A DNA stretch of 52,389 nucleotides from Alicyclobacillus suci (GCF_017329615.1 NZ_JAFMTW010000024.1:1-52389); one strand, 5' to 3'; shown: positions 7,526 through 15,391, numbered from the stretch's first letter. Numbers and translations: made by a program. The notes: generated from the letters alone by a model not told the origin.

Positions 7526-9176
7526 CCTTCTGAGACACGTTCTGCTCGTTGTTGGGTACATTGTTTGGGCGGTACTTATCAACGCGCTCGGCGTTTGGAT
7601 CATCGGTCCCCTAGTTAAGGACTTAGCGATTTACGGGGTCTTGGTCGTCGTCGTATTAGCGATTTTGTGGTTGACGAGTATCTATCCTAAATACCGTCGC
7701 CGCTTCGTTACGTTTACCTTGTTTAGCTTGTTGCTTGGACAGGGGTTGTCGTCACTGGCATTCAGCAGTTTTGCAAAGACGCTGGTCGTGACTGTAGTCG
7801 TCAGTCTTGTCCTGTTTGTGGCGGCCCTGTGGTTTGGCAAAATCCGCTTTTTTCCGCTACTATTTGGTACGCTGGCCGTCATCGTGGCGAATGCTTGGCT
7901 GCCGTTTAGCGATTGGCCGTTTTTGACGCAGTTTCGGATTGTTCAACACAGTCGGCTGCATATTGACCCGCATAATCTAGCGGCGGCGCCATTCGACGTC
8001 GTGCATACCAAACAAGGGGATGCGTTGTTGACCGTCAGTGAATATATCCCGTCGGAAGACTTGTTGCAGCAACTCGTCCAGAACGCGACCGATTCACCGG
8101 ATGCGCTCCAAAATGTGCTCCAGACGGCGCAAGGTGAGTATCGTTTTGTCGAGATTAAGCAAGTCGGGGGCCACATCGAACAGGTGACAGCTACAGCGCA
8201 AGATTTGGCACAGGCCCATCCGTTAAATCTGATTAAAACGTTTTTCCCGTTCCAATTGGCGCACTGGTATGTTGCAGACGGCGAGATGAATGAGTATTTG
8301 TCTCCTTATCTCACCACCAATCAGGCTGTGCAGACCGCGTTGAATCCGGCGTCGTACGCGACGACGATGCAGGCGCTGAGCAACCAGGGCGTTCAGGAAG
8401 AACTTGAGAATTGGCAGTCGGCGCTCGCTCAATTAGGCGTTCAGGCGAAGCCGAGTGGTTGGCAGATTGCCGGCGGCAAATTGACGGGAACGTATCATGG
8501 ACAAGCTCTGTCGGCCTCCGTTTCCGCGACAAGTGTGGTCGGGATGGGTCATTTTACGACGCCGTCCGCAAATCAATTGTTGCTCGTCGGCAATAACAAT
8601 CTTCAAGTATTTGATCTCGATGCACAAAAAGTGGTCGCCACCTATCAAGGTACACCGACAACGCCCGTGCCCAATGACGTGGTCGTCGGTCCACTCGCAC
8701 ATGGTGAAGCAGACGCGATTTTTGTCAATGCGTCTCCTGCGTATATCTTGACACTGACACCTGCGGGACAGTGGCACAAAGTGTATACGGCGACCAGCCC
8801 TTCTTTCCGGTTTGAAACAGTGCTGGATATGGGGCAAGGGGCAACGCAAATTGTGACGGATGATCCGTCGAAGGTGCGCAACGCGGCGACGCGTTATTTC
8901 TCGGCGTATCGCTTCGTCCCTGGAGCAACCGAAAAACCGGGCCAATTGGAACGTGACTGGCGCGTCTTCCGAACCAACGTCGTCAACGTTACGCCTGTAT
9001 CGTTCTCGGATGGTACAGAGGATTTGGCTGTTGCAATCTACGGTAGTGGAGAATACTTGATTCTGCACAAGTGGAACGTCCCATTGCTGCCAATTTCAGC
9101 TGGGCTCTTCGGCATTGTCATCATTGCTGGCTGGGTGAATCGAATTCGTTTGTACAAGGGGGCGAAACAGGCATGA
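7515..9176 (+). CDS. Large membrane protein of unknown function with extracytoplasmic domain
   Basis: A protein of 553 residues not assigned to a known family by eye. Roughly the first 140 residues hold four or five hydrophobic helices. A long soluble region of about 370 residues follows, including a segment with repeated short beta-like units (LLLVGNNNLQVFDLDAQKVV and similar), suggestive of a beta-propeller or FG-GAP-like fold. One C-terminal helix (LPISAGLFGIVIIAGW) with a short basic tail closes the protein. The ATG at 7515 follows AGGAGG and overlaps the upstream glycan polymerase gene. It overlaps the lipoprotein gene by four bases (ATGA), implying translational coupling. A role in surface glycan assembly is only inference from the operon. 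Confidence 0.75.
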   Translation: MKNNLLRHVLLVVGYIVWAVLINALGVWIIGPLVKDLAIYGVLVVVVLAILWLTSIYPKYRRRFVTFTLFSLLLGQGLSSLAFSSFAKTLVVTVVVSLVLFVAALWFGKIRFFPLLFGTLAVIVANAWLPFSDWPFLTQFRIVQHSRLHIDPHNLAAAPFDVVHTKQGDALLTVSEYIPSEDLLQQLVQNATDSPDALQNVLQTAQGEYRFVEIKQVGGHIEQVTATAQDLAQAHPLNLIKTFFPFQLAHWYVADGEMNEYLSPYLTTNQAVQTALNPASYATTMQALSNQGVQEELENWQSALAQLGVQAKPSGWQIAGGKLTGTYHGQALSASVSATSVVGMGHFTTPSANQLLLVGNNNLQVFDLDAQKVVATYQGTPTTPVPNDVVVGPLAHGEADAIFVNASPAYILTLTPAGQWHKVYTATSPSFRFETVLDMGQGATQIVTDDPSKVRNAATRYFSAYRFVPGATEKPGQLERDWRVFRTNVVNVTPVSFSDGTEDLAVAIYGSGEYLILHKWNVPLLPISAGLFGIVIIAGWVNRIRLYKGAKQA

Positions 9177-9964
9177 GTCGACGTGTTGCGGGATTTGGAA
9201 CGATGGTCGTCATGCTCGCCCTGGCTGGGCTCACAGGGTGTACCCCTGCGGTTCAAGCACCTTCGTCGAGTACGACGTCTACCGCGGTGACGGTGACGGC
9301 GAAAAATGTCTCCTGGACGCCGCTGACCAAGGCGGTGAACAAGAGCACTGCTGCCAGCATGTACAAGCTCGAGTCGGACGTCGAACTGAAAAATGGCAGC
9401 ATGCATACGAGTTATACCGTGTACGGCACAGTCAATTTGCCGGACAGAGCTTCCATCAGTGTGCATGAAAACAACTTCAATATCAGTTTTTATCAACAGG
9501 GGAAGGTCGCATACGCAGATGAAACCAGTTCGTGGACGCAAACGGATCCGATTCAGGACCTTCGCTCATTTAATAGTTATGCGCAACTCGTGCAGACAGC
9601 GGCAGGAAAGCACTTGACACTCGAAAAGTTAAATCGCACTTTCGTAGTCGACGAATATTGTGATGTGTACCGGTTTACGATGCCCAATCAGTCGGTTCAA
9701 CTGCCTGGATTCCTTCAGCAGGTCGCCGGAAACAACCGCTCGACGTTGGGTTCGAATGAGCCAATTCAGTACACGTTCTACGTGGGGCAGACGACGGGTT
9801 TCGTGCGCGAAGTGCAAACGGACTCCATTAACCCGGTAGATCAACTTGGCCCAGTGGTTACCGACACGTCAACGACGTTCTTCGATATTGACGAGCCGAA
9901 GGTCGCTGCCGTGAAAATTCCACAAACGCTGGTGAAACAGCTCGAGGGTAGTGCCCAGCAGTAA
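9173..9964 (+). CDS. Putative lipoprotein in envelope operon
   Basis: A 263-residue protein. It starts MSRRV, has a hydrophobic stretch (MVVMLALAGLTGC) ending in the lipobox LTGC, then a Ser/Thr-rich linker, so it is predicted to be lipid-anchored outside the membrane. The body is about 220 residues of mixed beta character, loosely resembling LolA/LppX-like or DUF-type Gram-positive lipoproteins, but I do not recognise a specific family. The ATG at 9173 forms an ATGA overlap with the preceding stop, with AAGGGGG upstream. It is the last gene of the glycan-polymerase operon. Confidence 0.78.
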   Translation: MSRRVAGFGTMVVMLALAGLTGCTPAVQAPSSSTTSTAVTVTAKNVSWTPLTKAVNKSTAASMYKLESDVELKNGSMHTSYTVYGTVNLPDRASISVHENNFNISFYQQGKVAYADETSSWTQTDPIQDLRSFNSYAQLVQTAAGKHLTLEKLNRTFVVDEYCDVYRFTMPNQSVQLPGFLQQVAGNNRSTLGSNEPIQYTFYVGQTTGFVREVQTDSINPVDQLGPVVTDTSTTFFDIDEPKVAAVKIPQTLVKQLEGSAQQ

Positions 9965-9976
9965 ACCTGTGAACGG

Positions 9977-10005
9977 TTGCAAAGTGCTGGATTTGCGAGT
10001 ACAAT
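9977..10005 (+). promoter_or_regulatory. Sigma-A promoter of the c-di-AMP riboswitch unit
   Basis: TTGCAA (9977-9982) and TACAAT (10000-10005) are separated by exactly 17 bp. Predicted transcription starts near 10012, immediately before the first conserved riboswitch bases, which supports an independent transcription unit. Confidence 0.75.
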
Positions 10006-10012
10006 AAGTTAT

Positions 10013-10140
10013 GTAACCATTCGCTGAGTTCCAATTTGGGAGCGGAGGAACCATGTTTTTGGGGTGAGTCGTGCGGCGATGTCGCACGTAGGGTTTCCTA
10101 CACCCGAACCCGTCAGCTAACTCCGTAAGCGTCGTAGGTG
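10013..10140 (+). ncRNA. Cyclic di-AMP riboswitch (ydaO/yuaA class)
   Basis: The conserved blocks of the ydaO/yuaA aptamer occur in order: CGCTGAGTTCC, GCGGAGGAACCATG, TTTTTGGGGTGAGTC, a variable hairpin GTGCG..CGCAC, GTAGGGTTTCC, ACACCCGAACCCGTCAGCTAA and CTCCGTAAGCG. CGCT (10022-10025) pairs with AGCG (10128-10131) as P1. The match to the published Thermoanaerobacter and Bacillus aptamers is close, from memory. Members bind two c-di-AMP and usually switch off genes for potassium or osmolyte uptake and wall remodelling. Here the only gene downstream before a terminator is a 46-codon ORF. Confidence 0.93.
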
Positions 10141-10154
10141 CAATATGAGCTTTT

Positions 10155-10198
10155 CCAAAGCGGGACTTGGCTGAGATTGAAAAATTTCGGTCAAGGAG
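10155..10198 (+). promoter_or_regulatory. Candidate riboswitch expression platform (alternative hairpins at the ribosome site)
   Basis: CTTGGCTGAGAT (10166-10177) can pair with ATTTCGGTCAAG (10184-10195) as a 12-bp stem including G-U pairs, closing on the loop TGAAAA and covering part of the ribosome site AAGGAG (10193-10198). CCAA (10155-10158) can instead pair with TTGG (10167-10170), which would break the first stem. A switch acting on translation, or with the following T-run on termination, is an inference. Confidence 0.4.
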
Positions 10199-10207
10199 TT
10201 GGTTTTT

Positions 10208-10348
10208 GTGATTCGTAAGCCAGAGCTTCCTAACTATATGCGTGATATGGAAATCAAGCACGCATTGAAGAAACTGACATCTCGTGAATCCGCCAAGGTG
10301 ACGGATGAGGTAGACGAGGTGAAGGTTCGTCCGACAGAGGAACGTTAA
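10208..10348 (+). CDS. 46-aa charged protein of unknown function under a c-di-AMP riboswitch
   Basis: A GTG at 10208 stands 9 nt behind AAGGAG and opens a 46-codon frame ending in TAA at 10346. The product begins VIRKPELPNYMRDMEIKHAL and continues with an acidic C-terminal half; about 21 of 46 residues are charged. There is no signal peptide, membrane segment, cysteine or recognisable domain; residues 11-30 look helical. It is the sole gene between the riboswitch and a strong terminator, so it is the direct regulatory target. I recognise no family. Possible roles such as a potassium-channel or wall-enzyme modulator are speculation from the ligand only. It is too well framed by expression signals to be dismissed. 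Confidence 0.75.
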   Translation: MIRKPELPNYMRDMEIKHALKKLTSRESAKVTDEVDEVKVRPTEER

Positions 10349-10369
10349 TCGCCAGACGTCAAACCAGAA

Positions 10370-10397
10370 CGCCACCTCTTAGCGAGGTGGCGTTTTT
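10370..10397 (+). terminator. Rho-independent terminator of the riboswitch unit
   Basis: CGCCACCTC (10370-10378) pairs with GAGGTGGCG (10384-10392), a perfect 9-bp stem with a 5-nt loop, followed by TTTTT. Confidence 0.92.
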
Positions 10398-10440
10398 ACA
10401 TGATACTTGGCATAATGGGCAGTTATATGTTAAACTACGT

Positions 10441-10490
10441 CGGGTGATTACAGTGGTCCTCTGCCAGTGTGATTTGGTACGAACACTTGT
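10441..10490 (+). promoter_or_regulatory. rplS 5' leader, possible L19 autoregulatory element
   Basis: The roughly 100-nt leader of rplS contains AGTGT (10466-10470) able to pair with ACACT (10483-10487), and an alternative ACAC/GTGT hairpin just before the ribosome site. Firmicutes often carry an L19 leader RNA here. The match is by position and general shape only. Confidence 0.3.
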
Positions 10491-10508
10491 GTGAAGGGAG
10501 GTCTGGCC

Positions 10509-10853
10509 ATGAATTTACTACGTTCAGTGGTCGAAGACCAAATCCGTGCGGATATTCCGGACTTCCGTCCCGGTGATACTGTGCGCGTGCACGTGAAAGT
10601 GCGCGAGGGTCAGCGCGAACGTATTCAGGTTTTCGAAGGCGTTGTGATTCGCCGTCGCGGATCTGGTATTAGCGCAACCTACACCGTCCGTAAGATTTCT
10701 TACGGCGTCGGCGTAGAGCGTACGTTCCCGCTGCACTCGCCGAAGATCGACAAGATTGAAGTAACTCGTCATGGTAAAGTTCGCCGTGCGAAGTTGCACT
10801 ATCTGCGCGGTCGTTCCGGCAAAGCGGCTCGTATCAAAGAGATCCGCCGATAA
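10509..10853 (+). CDS. rplS: 50S ribosomal protein L19
   Basis: A 114-residue ribosomal protein found at the 30S-50S interface. Recognised by the [16 protein letters not shown] segment, [14 protein letters not shown] and the C-terminal [21 protein letters not shown]. The ATG at 10509 has GGGAGG upstream. In most Firmicutes rimM and trmD precede rplS in one operon; here they are absent directly upstream and the gene has its own leader after the riboswitch unit, so it is probably transcribed alone up to the terminator at 10872. Confidence 0.98.
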   Translation: MNLLRSVVEDQIRADIPDFRPGDTVRVHVKVREGQRERIQVFEGVVIRRRGSGISATYTVRKISYGVGVERTFPLHSPKIDKIEVTRHGKVRRAKLHYLRGRSGKAARIKEIRR

Positions 10854-10871
10854 CTTACGGTACAATCGACG

Positions 10872-10905
10872 AAAATACGGAGGGGTTATCCCCTCCGTAT
10901 TTTAT
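10872..10905 (+). terminator. Rho-independent terminator after rplS
   Basis: AAAATACGGAGGGG (10872-10885) pairs perfectly with CCCCTCCGTATTTT (10890-10903) around a TTAT loop. The symmetric A/T flanks allow action in both directions. Confidence 0.95.
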
Positions 10906-10955
10906 ATGTCCGGCACAATTTAGATGTGTAGTAACTGATTCAGGAGGTGGGATAT

Positions 10956-11855
10956 TTGACGATTCAATGGTATCCGGGCCATATGGCTAAAGCGCGGCGG
11001 ATTATGGAGAGCAGGATTAAGCAGGTTGACGCCGTCATTGAACTGGTTGACGCACGTCTGCCAATCTCCAGCCGCAACCCAGTGTTACAGCAGTTGTCGA
11101 CGCGCAAGCCTGGCATGATTGTGATGACGCGTGATGATTTGGCGGATCCAGAAGCGACACAAGCGTGGACGGACTATTTTGCGGAACACGATATGATTGC
11201 GGTGCCTGCCAATATCCTCTCGGGCGAGGGACTTGGCCGCGTGAAAGATGCGCTACACCGGGTGACGAGCGAGAAAGTCAATCGGGATAGGCAACGTGGT
11301 CTGAAGCGGACGATTATTCGAGCAATGGTGGTTGGCATCCCAAACGTCGGCAAATCTTCGTTTATCAACCGCACGGCGCGCAAGGCTGCGGCGAAGACTG
11401 GGAACCAGCCGGGAGTAACGCGACAAGAGCAGTGGGTCAAGATGGGAGACATAGAACTGCTCGATACGCCTGGTGTGCTATGGCCGAAAATTGATACGCC
11501 GGAACAGGGATTGCGGTTGGCTGTGAGCGGTGCAATTAAAGAACAGATTTATCATGTGGAAGAGGCGGCTGCCTACTTCGTGGCTTATGCGAGCAGACGC
11601 TATCCGGAACAATTGAAACAGCGATATAAGTTAGCTGAATTGCCGACAGTGGACTGGACGGATTTGCAAACGGTGTGGCCGCAAATTGCACCGGTTTTCG
11701 AAGCGATTGGTAGGTATCGCGGCATGCTGGCCCGTGGCGCGGAAGTTGATATTGAACGGGTGTCACGGATGCTTATCAAGGAAGTGCAAGATGGCGTTTT
11801 GGGCCGGTTGACGCTGGAGTGGCCGGATGATGATGTGACGACGGACGAGGCTTGA
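10956..11855 (+). CDS. rbgA: Ribosome biogenesis GTPase RbgA (YlqF)
   Basis: A circularly permuted GTPase of 299 residues needed for late assembly of the 50S subunit. The G motifs appear in permuted order: a G4-like MTRDDLAD, then G1 GIPNVGKSS, then G3 DTPGVLWP. The N-terminus MTIQWYPGHMAKARR is diagnostic. The TTG start at 10956 is 8 nt after AGGAGG and gives the family N-terminus; the in-frame GTG at 10947 overlaps the ribosome site. It sits between rplS and rnhB as in B. subtilis. Confidence 0.96.
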   Translation: MTIQWYPGHMAKARRIMESRIKQVDAVIELVDARLPISSRNPVLQQLSTRKPGMIVMTRDDLADPEATQAWTDYFAEHDMIAVPANILSGEGLGRVKDALHRVTSEKVNRDRQRGLKRTIIRAMVVGIPNVGKSSFINRTARKAAAKTGNQPGVTRQEQWVKMGDIELLDTPGVLWPKIDTPEQGLRLAVSGAIKEQIYHVEEAAAYFVAYASRRYPEQLKQRYKLAELPTVDWTDLQTVWPQIAPVFEAIGRYRGMLARGAEVDIERVSRMLIKEVQDGVLGRLTLEWPDDDVTTDEA

Positions 11856-11890
11856 TGGGTTTCTTATGTAGCTTTGTCTATCTCCTTCGC

Positions 11891-11899
11891 TGGTATACT
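11891..11899 (+). promoter_or_regulatory. Extended -10 promoter candidate for rnhB operon
   Basis: TGGTATACT (TG-N-TATACT) is an extended -10 element about 70 nt before rnhB in the 112-nt gap after rbgA. No strong -35 is present. Confidence 0.45.
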
Positions 11900-11967
11900 T
11901 TTCACAAAACGATGCTGTTCATCTCCGCCCATCGCATGTAGACTGATACGTAGTCGGAGGTGGCTTC

Positions 11968-12633
11968 ATGCGAGAGGGAAAAGTCGATGCATCACGCGCG
12001 TTGTGCTCGCGGAATCGGTTTGACCGGGCAATGGCTGGCGCAAGTCTGTATGCGGGGGTGGATGAGGTCGGGCGAGGGTGCTTAGCAGGCCCTGTCGTTG
12101 CGGCGGCGGTTATCCCGCCAACAGACGTGCATCGCTGGGAACTAGTGGATGATTCCAAACGTTTGCCGGGGCGCAAACGCGAGGAACTCGCGAAGTTGAT
12201 TCGCGAGACGGCCATCGCTGTCGGGATTGGCGTTGCAGACGTCAGCGAAATTGACCAACTCAATATTTTGTGCGCCACACAATTGGCAATGGGACGAGCG
12301 GTTTTAAACTTGGCTCACGAAGTGGAGATCTTATTGGTAGATGGTATTTATGGAGCGAATAGTCCGGTGCCATCTTTGCCAGTGGTTCGCGGGGACCACC
12401 GCTCGTTGGCGATTGGCGCTGCATCTATCGTTGCGAAGGTATTTCGCGATACATATATGAAACAATTGGATGCCCTCTACCCGCAGTACGGGTTTGCAGC
12501 AAATGTCGGATATGGCACCAAACAGCATCGAGCGGCTTTAGCGGCTTACGGGCCGACTGAGCATCACCGTATGAGTTTTGCACCGGTGCGCGAAGCGCAA
12601 ACGGTACAAACGAGGTTGGTGTTACATGGATAG
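11968..12633 (+). CDS. rnhB: Ribonuclease HII
   Basis: A manganese-dependent endonuclease of 221 residues that nicks the RNA strand of RNA-DNA hybrids and removes misincorporated ribonucleotides. The hallmark GVDEVGRGCLAGPVV provides the catalytic Asp-Glu pair; further acidic residues are in LLVDGIYG and the GDHRSLAIGAASIVAKVFRD segment. ATG at 11968 with GGAGG upstream. The 3' end overlaps ylqG by 8 nt. Confidence 0.96.
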   Translation: MREGKVDASRALCSRNRFDRAMAGASLYAGVDEVGRGCLAGPVVAAAVIPPTDVHRWELVDDSKRLPGRKREELAKLIRETAIAVGIGVADVSEIDQLNILCATQLAMGRAVLNLAHEVEILLVDGIYGANSPVPSLPVVRGDHRSLAIGAASIVAKVFRDTYMKQLDALYPQYGFAANVGYGTKQHRAALAAYGPTEHHRMSFAPVREAQTVQTRLVLHG

Positions 12634-13741
12634 TCCATTGACAAGGCTCCCGTCATCTGTGACGGAGCCGTTGGCTAAGCTCGGTCGGTTAGACCCTGTG
12701 ACGCGTGGGGGTCGGCAGCAGGTAGAAAGTCCGGCGGACGAGTCAGGAAAAGTGCAGACACCGTCTACCCCCGCCGTCCGAGGAACCGACGACCAGGTCT
12801 TTGCGCTCGAGCGACATGTGCCACTTGCGATTCTGCAAAACCCACAATTGTTGAAGGCTGAATGGGCGTGGAAGTTGGTCGTTCTTCAACAATTGGCGTT
12901 GGCAGACGGTCTGATGGCACAGGACGATATGGGGGAACCGAGCATGTCGAATTCTCCGGCGAACGCTTTGTCGGTGCCGGACGAAGCCGCGCAGACTGAA
13001 ACATCCAATGTAAGCTCGGCGGGTGCACACCCGTTGCAATCCGTTGCCGTACCTGTGCCACGTCCTATGTCAGAGGCGGCTGGTGGGTCATCTGCGTTCG
13101 CCAACACGAACACACCTTCATCACCGGCTTCTGCTGCGCCGCAACAGGCTTTTGGAATGGAACAGGCGGAAGGGGTGGTGCGTCAACTTTGGAATCTACT
13201 GACGACTGCGACGTCCGAAGCAAATCAGCGCGCGTCGTCGGTCTCGATGAATTTCAAATCAGACCCGCCAATCCTGCCGTTTGCATCGATGGATGGTGGG
13301 ACGATAGCTACTGCGTCTAACAAGCAAGAAGCGCATAAGCTCGAGACGTGGGTCGTTCAGGACAGATTAGTCGCTTCGGTGTTAGACAATCCATATGAAC
13401 GCGTAGGAGGTGGGGTGTTTTTCCTGCCGCCACAACCAGAAGCGACGCCGCCGTATCAGGCTGTAAAATGGAAAGCACAGAGGCAAACGAAAGTGGGCGC
13501 TGCAGGCAAACTGATTCACCGGTTGCGCATTGAACTGGACGTGCACGGGCGTGCATTGACTTGTATCGTGACGGCGCAGCGACCACAGTTGCTCGTGCAT
13601 TTTATCGGTGAAGATGTACGGCTTCTGTCGCACCTCGAACGAGGTGGCGACGTGCTGGCGAAACCTCTGGCGACTTGTGGTTGGGAACTGATTGGCTGGA
13701 CTGTTGGCACCGAGGACGCAGAGGAGGGAGATGCCCGTTGA
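12626..13741 (+). CDS. YlqG-like / FliK-like protein, Pro/Ala/Ser-rich
   Basis: A 371-residue protein. The N-terminal two thirds are low complexity, rich in Ala, Ser, Pro, Thr and Gln. The last 80 or so residues (KLIHRLRIELDVHGRALTCIV onward) look like a folded beta domain similar in layout to the C-terminal domain of flagellar hook-length proteins. It occupies the ylqG position between rnhB and the FlhB-like gene. Because ylqH encodes an FlhB C-terminal homologue and FliK partners FlhB, a related pairing is possible, but this is inference. The ATG at 12626 overlaps the rnhB stop; GAGG lies upstream. Its stop overlaps the ylqH start. Confidence 0.65.
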   Translation: MDSPLTRLPSSVTEPLAKLGRLDPVTRGGRQQVESPADESGKVQTPSTPAVRGTDDQVFALERHVPLAILQNPQLLKAEWAWKLVVLQQLALADGLMAQDDMGEPSMSNSPANALSVPDEAAQTETSNVSSAGAHPLQSVAVPVPRPMSEAAGGSSAFANTNTPSSPASAAPQQAFGMEQAEGVVRQLWNLLTTATSEANQRASSVSMNFKSDPPILPFASMDGGTIATASNKQEAHKLETWVVQDRLVASVLDNPYERVGGGVFFLPPQPEATPPYQAVKWKAQRQTKVGAAGKLIHRLRIELDVHGRALTCIVTAQRPQLLVHFIGEDVRLLSHLERGGDVLAKPLATCGWELIGWTVGTEDAEEGDAR

Positions 13742-13998
13742 AGACGAGACGAGCGGTTGCGTTGCGTTATGAGCGCCATCGTGAAGAGGCGCCGCGCGTT
13801 GTCGCAAAAGGGGCAGGGGAAGTGGCCGAAGCAATCATTCAATCGGCTTCAGCGCACGACGTTCCGGTGATGGAGAATCGGCCACTCGTGGATGCTTTGA
13901 TTCATTTAGAAGTGGATAGCGTGATTCCAGCCGAGTTGTATCAGGCCGTCGCGGAGGTGCTGGCTTATGTTTATCAATTCGGGCAGAAGTCCAAGTAG
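13738..13998 (+). CDS. FlhB-like C-terminal domain protein (YlqH)
   Basis: An 86-residue stand-alone homologue of the cytoplasmic C-terminal domain of FlhB (EscU/YscU family), without the membrane part. Recognised by RRAVALRYERHREEAPRVVAKG, PVMENRPLVDAL and the helical tail. In full-length FlhB this domain contains an NPTH autocleavage site; here the equivalent start is not present. The TTG at 13738 overlaps the upstream stop in a TTGA arrangement and follows GAGGAGGG. The role of these orphan domains is not well defined; an accessory function in flagellar export is presumed. Confidence 0.85.
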   Translation: MKTRRAVALRYERHREEAPRVVAKGAGEVAEAIIQSASAHDVPVMENRPLVDALIHLEVDSVIPAELYQAVAEVLAYVYQFGQKSK

Positions 13999-14353
13999 CG
14001 TTGGGCGACAAGGGGAACGGATTGTCTGTGATTACCTACACAAATGTTTAGGCTGGGACGTGGTTGATCGCAATGTTCGCACGCGCTTCGGCGAACTGGA
14101 TATTGTCGCACACACACCAGGCAAATATATTTTTGTCGAAGTCAAGACGCGTACGTCCGCTCGCTTTGGTTCACCGATAGACGCCGTCACACCCCTGAAG
14201 TCACTCCGCTTGATGCAACAAACGTCCGCTTATTTCGCCACACGAGCCATCGTCCCAGACGCCTTTGACATATGTCTCGACGTCGTCGGGATTACCTTGG
14301 CGCGCGATAGTGGCGCGCTGACCTCTCTCGTGCACACCAGATTGCTTCCATAG
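13967..14353 (+). CDS. yraN: YraN family protein (UPF0102), predicted endonuclease fold
   Basis: A 128-residue protein of the Holliday-junction-resolvase-like/nuclease fold. The motif GELDIVAHTPGKYIFVEVKTRT contains the E-x-D ... E-x-K nuclease signature, after RQGERIVCDYL. The ATG at 13967 lies 32 nt inside ylqH, so translation is coupled. The order flhB2-yraN is seen in many Firmicutes, often followed by comM/dprA; here comM is 15 kb away on the opposite strand. Biochemical role unproven. Confidence 0.92.
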   Translation: MFINSGRSPSSVGRQGERIVCDYLHKCLGWDVVDRNVRTRFGELDIVAHTPGKYIFVEVKTRTSARFGSPIDAVTPLKSLRLMQQTSAYFATRAIVPDAFDICLDVVGITLARDSGALTSLVHTRLLP

Positions 14354-14399
14354 AATTTGCTGGTTTTCCGTAAATTAAGAGCGCTTCGTGCATTGTCAG

Positions 14400-14430
14400 A
14401 CAGACATCGCACACGCTGTGCGATGTCTGT
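14400..14430. terminator. Perfect 14-bp hairpin between convergent yraN and dioxygenase genes
   Basis: ACAGACATCGCACA (14400-14413) and TGTGCGATGTCTGT (14417-14430) form a perfect stem with a 3-nt loop. There is no T-run on either side, so it may act as a bidirectional terminator or transcript stabiliser. Confidence 0.6.
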
Positions 14431-14437
14431 GGTGTCG

Positions 14438-15391
14438 TTAGTCGAGCGGTTTGAGGTTGGCTACAATTTCAGCTCGCTTTGGTTCGAGGAACGGTGCGAG
14501 TACGATTTTTTCACCGAGCGTTTCGACATCTTCATCAATCGCGAAGCCTGGTTCGTCTGTGGCCAGTTCAAAGAGAATGCCGTTGGGCTCTCTGAAGTAT
14601 AGGCTGCGGAACCAGTACCGATCAACTTCACCGCTGTTGGGAATACGATAGGATTGAATTCGTTGCACCCAGTCGTGGTAGTCGGCATCATTCGTACGGA
14701 ATGCCACGTGATGGACGCCACCAGCCCCCAGGCGCGCAGCAGGCAAGTCTGGCTGTACGGCGACGTGTAACTCCGCATGTGCGCCGCCTGCACCCATTTC
14801 ATAGACGTAGATAGTGTCTTTCTTTGTCTCTGGATGGGGATACTGGCGAACTTGGCGCATGTACAGCACATTTGTGAGAACCATGTCCGTATAACGTAAC
14901 TCTGGAATGCTAATCAAAATAGGGCCTTGTCCACGAATTTGATATTCCGCAGGAACAACGCTCTTTTCCCATACCTCATGCGGATCTCCCGCACCACCGT
15001 CATCGACTAACGCGAGACGTTGCCCCTCCGGGTCTTCGAGAAAAAGTGTGGCGCGTCCGTCAATCTCCTGAATGGGTTCGTGTACGACGCCGTGCTCTTC
15101 TAACCACGTTTTCCACCAGGTCAAGGCCTTCTCGCCGTTTACTCGCAGATAGGTGCGGGTAATACTGTGGGTTCCGCGCACTTCTCGCGGAATGTCCCAA
15201 TCAAAGAACGTTAAATCGTTGCCTGGCGCCCCTTTTTTATCCCCGCTGTAAAACAAGTGGTAGGCGCTCACGTCGTCTTGGTTGACACTGCGCTTGACCA
15301 ACCGCAGGCCCATTACGTTCGTATAGAATCGATAATTCTCACGAATGCGCGACGAGACCGCGGTGAGGTGGTGAATGCCTGCTAATTCCAT
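14438..15391 (-). CDS. mhqO: Ring-cleaving dioxygenase, MhqO/MhqA-like (VOC superfamily)
   Basis: A 317-residue double-VOC (glyoxalase/extradiol) protein. It begins MELAGIHHLTAVS with the first metal His, and the second half has GAGGVHHVAFRT and a closing FREPNGILFELATDEPGF containing the metal-binding Glu. In B. subtilis MhqA/MhqO cleave or detoxify hydroquinones and catechols and are controlled by the MarR repressor MhqR. The start has GGAGG upstream. The promoter carries a perfect palindrome at 15461-15479. A MarR gene lies 3 kb downstream on the plus strand but its link is unproven. Confidence 0.87.
   Translation of the reverse strand: MELAGIHHLTAVSSRIRENYRFYTNVMGLRLVKRSVNQDDVSAYHLFYSGDKKGAPGNDLTFFDWDIPREVRGTHSITRTYLRVNGEKALTWWKTWLEEHGVVHEPIQEIDGRATLFLEDPEGQRLALVDDGGAGDPHEVWEKSVVPAEYQIRGQGPILISIPELRYTDMVLTNVLYMRQVRQYPHPETKKDTIYVYEMGAGGAHAELHVAVQPDLPAARLGAGGVHHVAFRTNDADYHDWVQRIQSYRIPNSGEVDRYWFRSLYFREPNGILFELATDEPGFAIDEDVETLGEKIVLAPFLEPKRAEIVANLKPLD

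Noticed and set aside
8433..9068. 211-codon minus-strand frame within the 553-aa membrane protein gene
   Set aside because: Cys/Arg/His-rich antisense translation typical of shadow frames; the plus-strand gene is supported by overlaps and a ribosome site.
10166..10180. CTGAGA motif as a possible TPP riboswitch
   Set aside because: Only the short CTGAGA block is present; the rest of the thi box is missing, and the sequence belongs to the expression platform of the c-di-AMP riboswitch.
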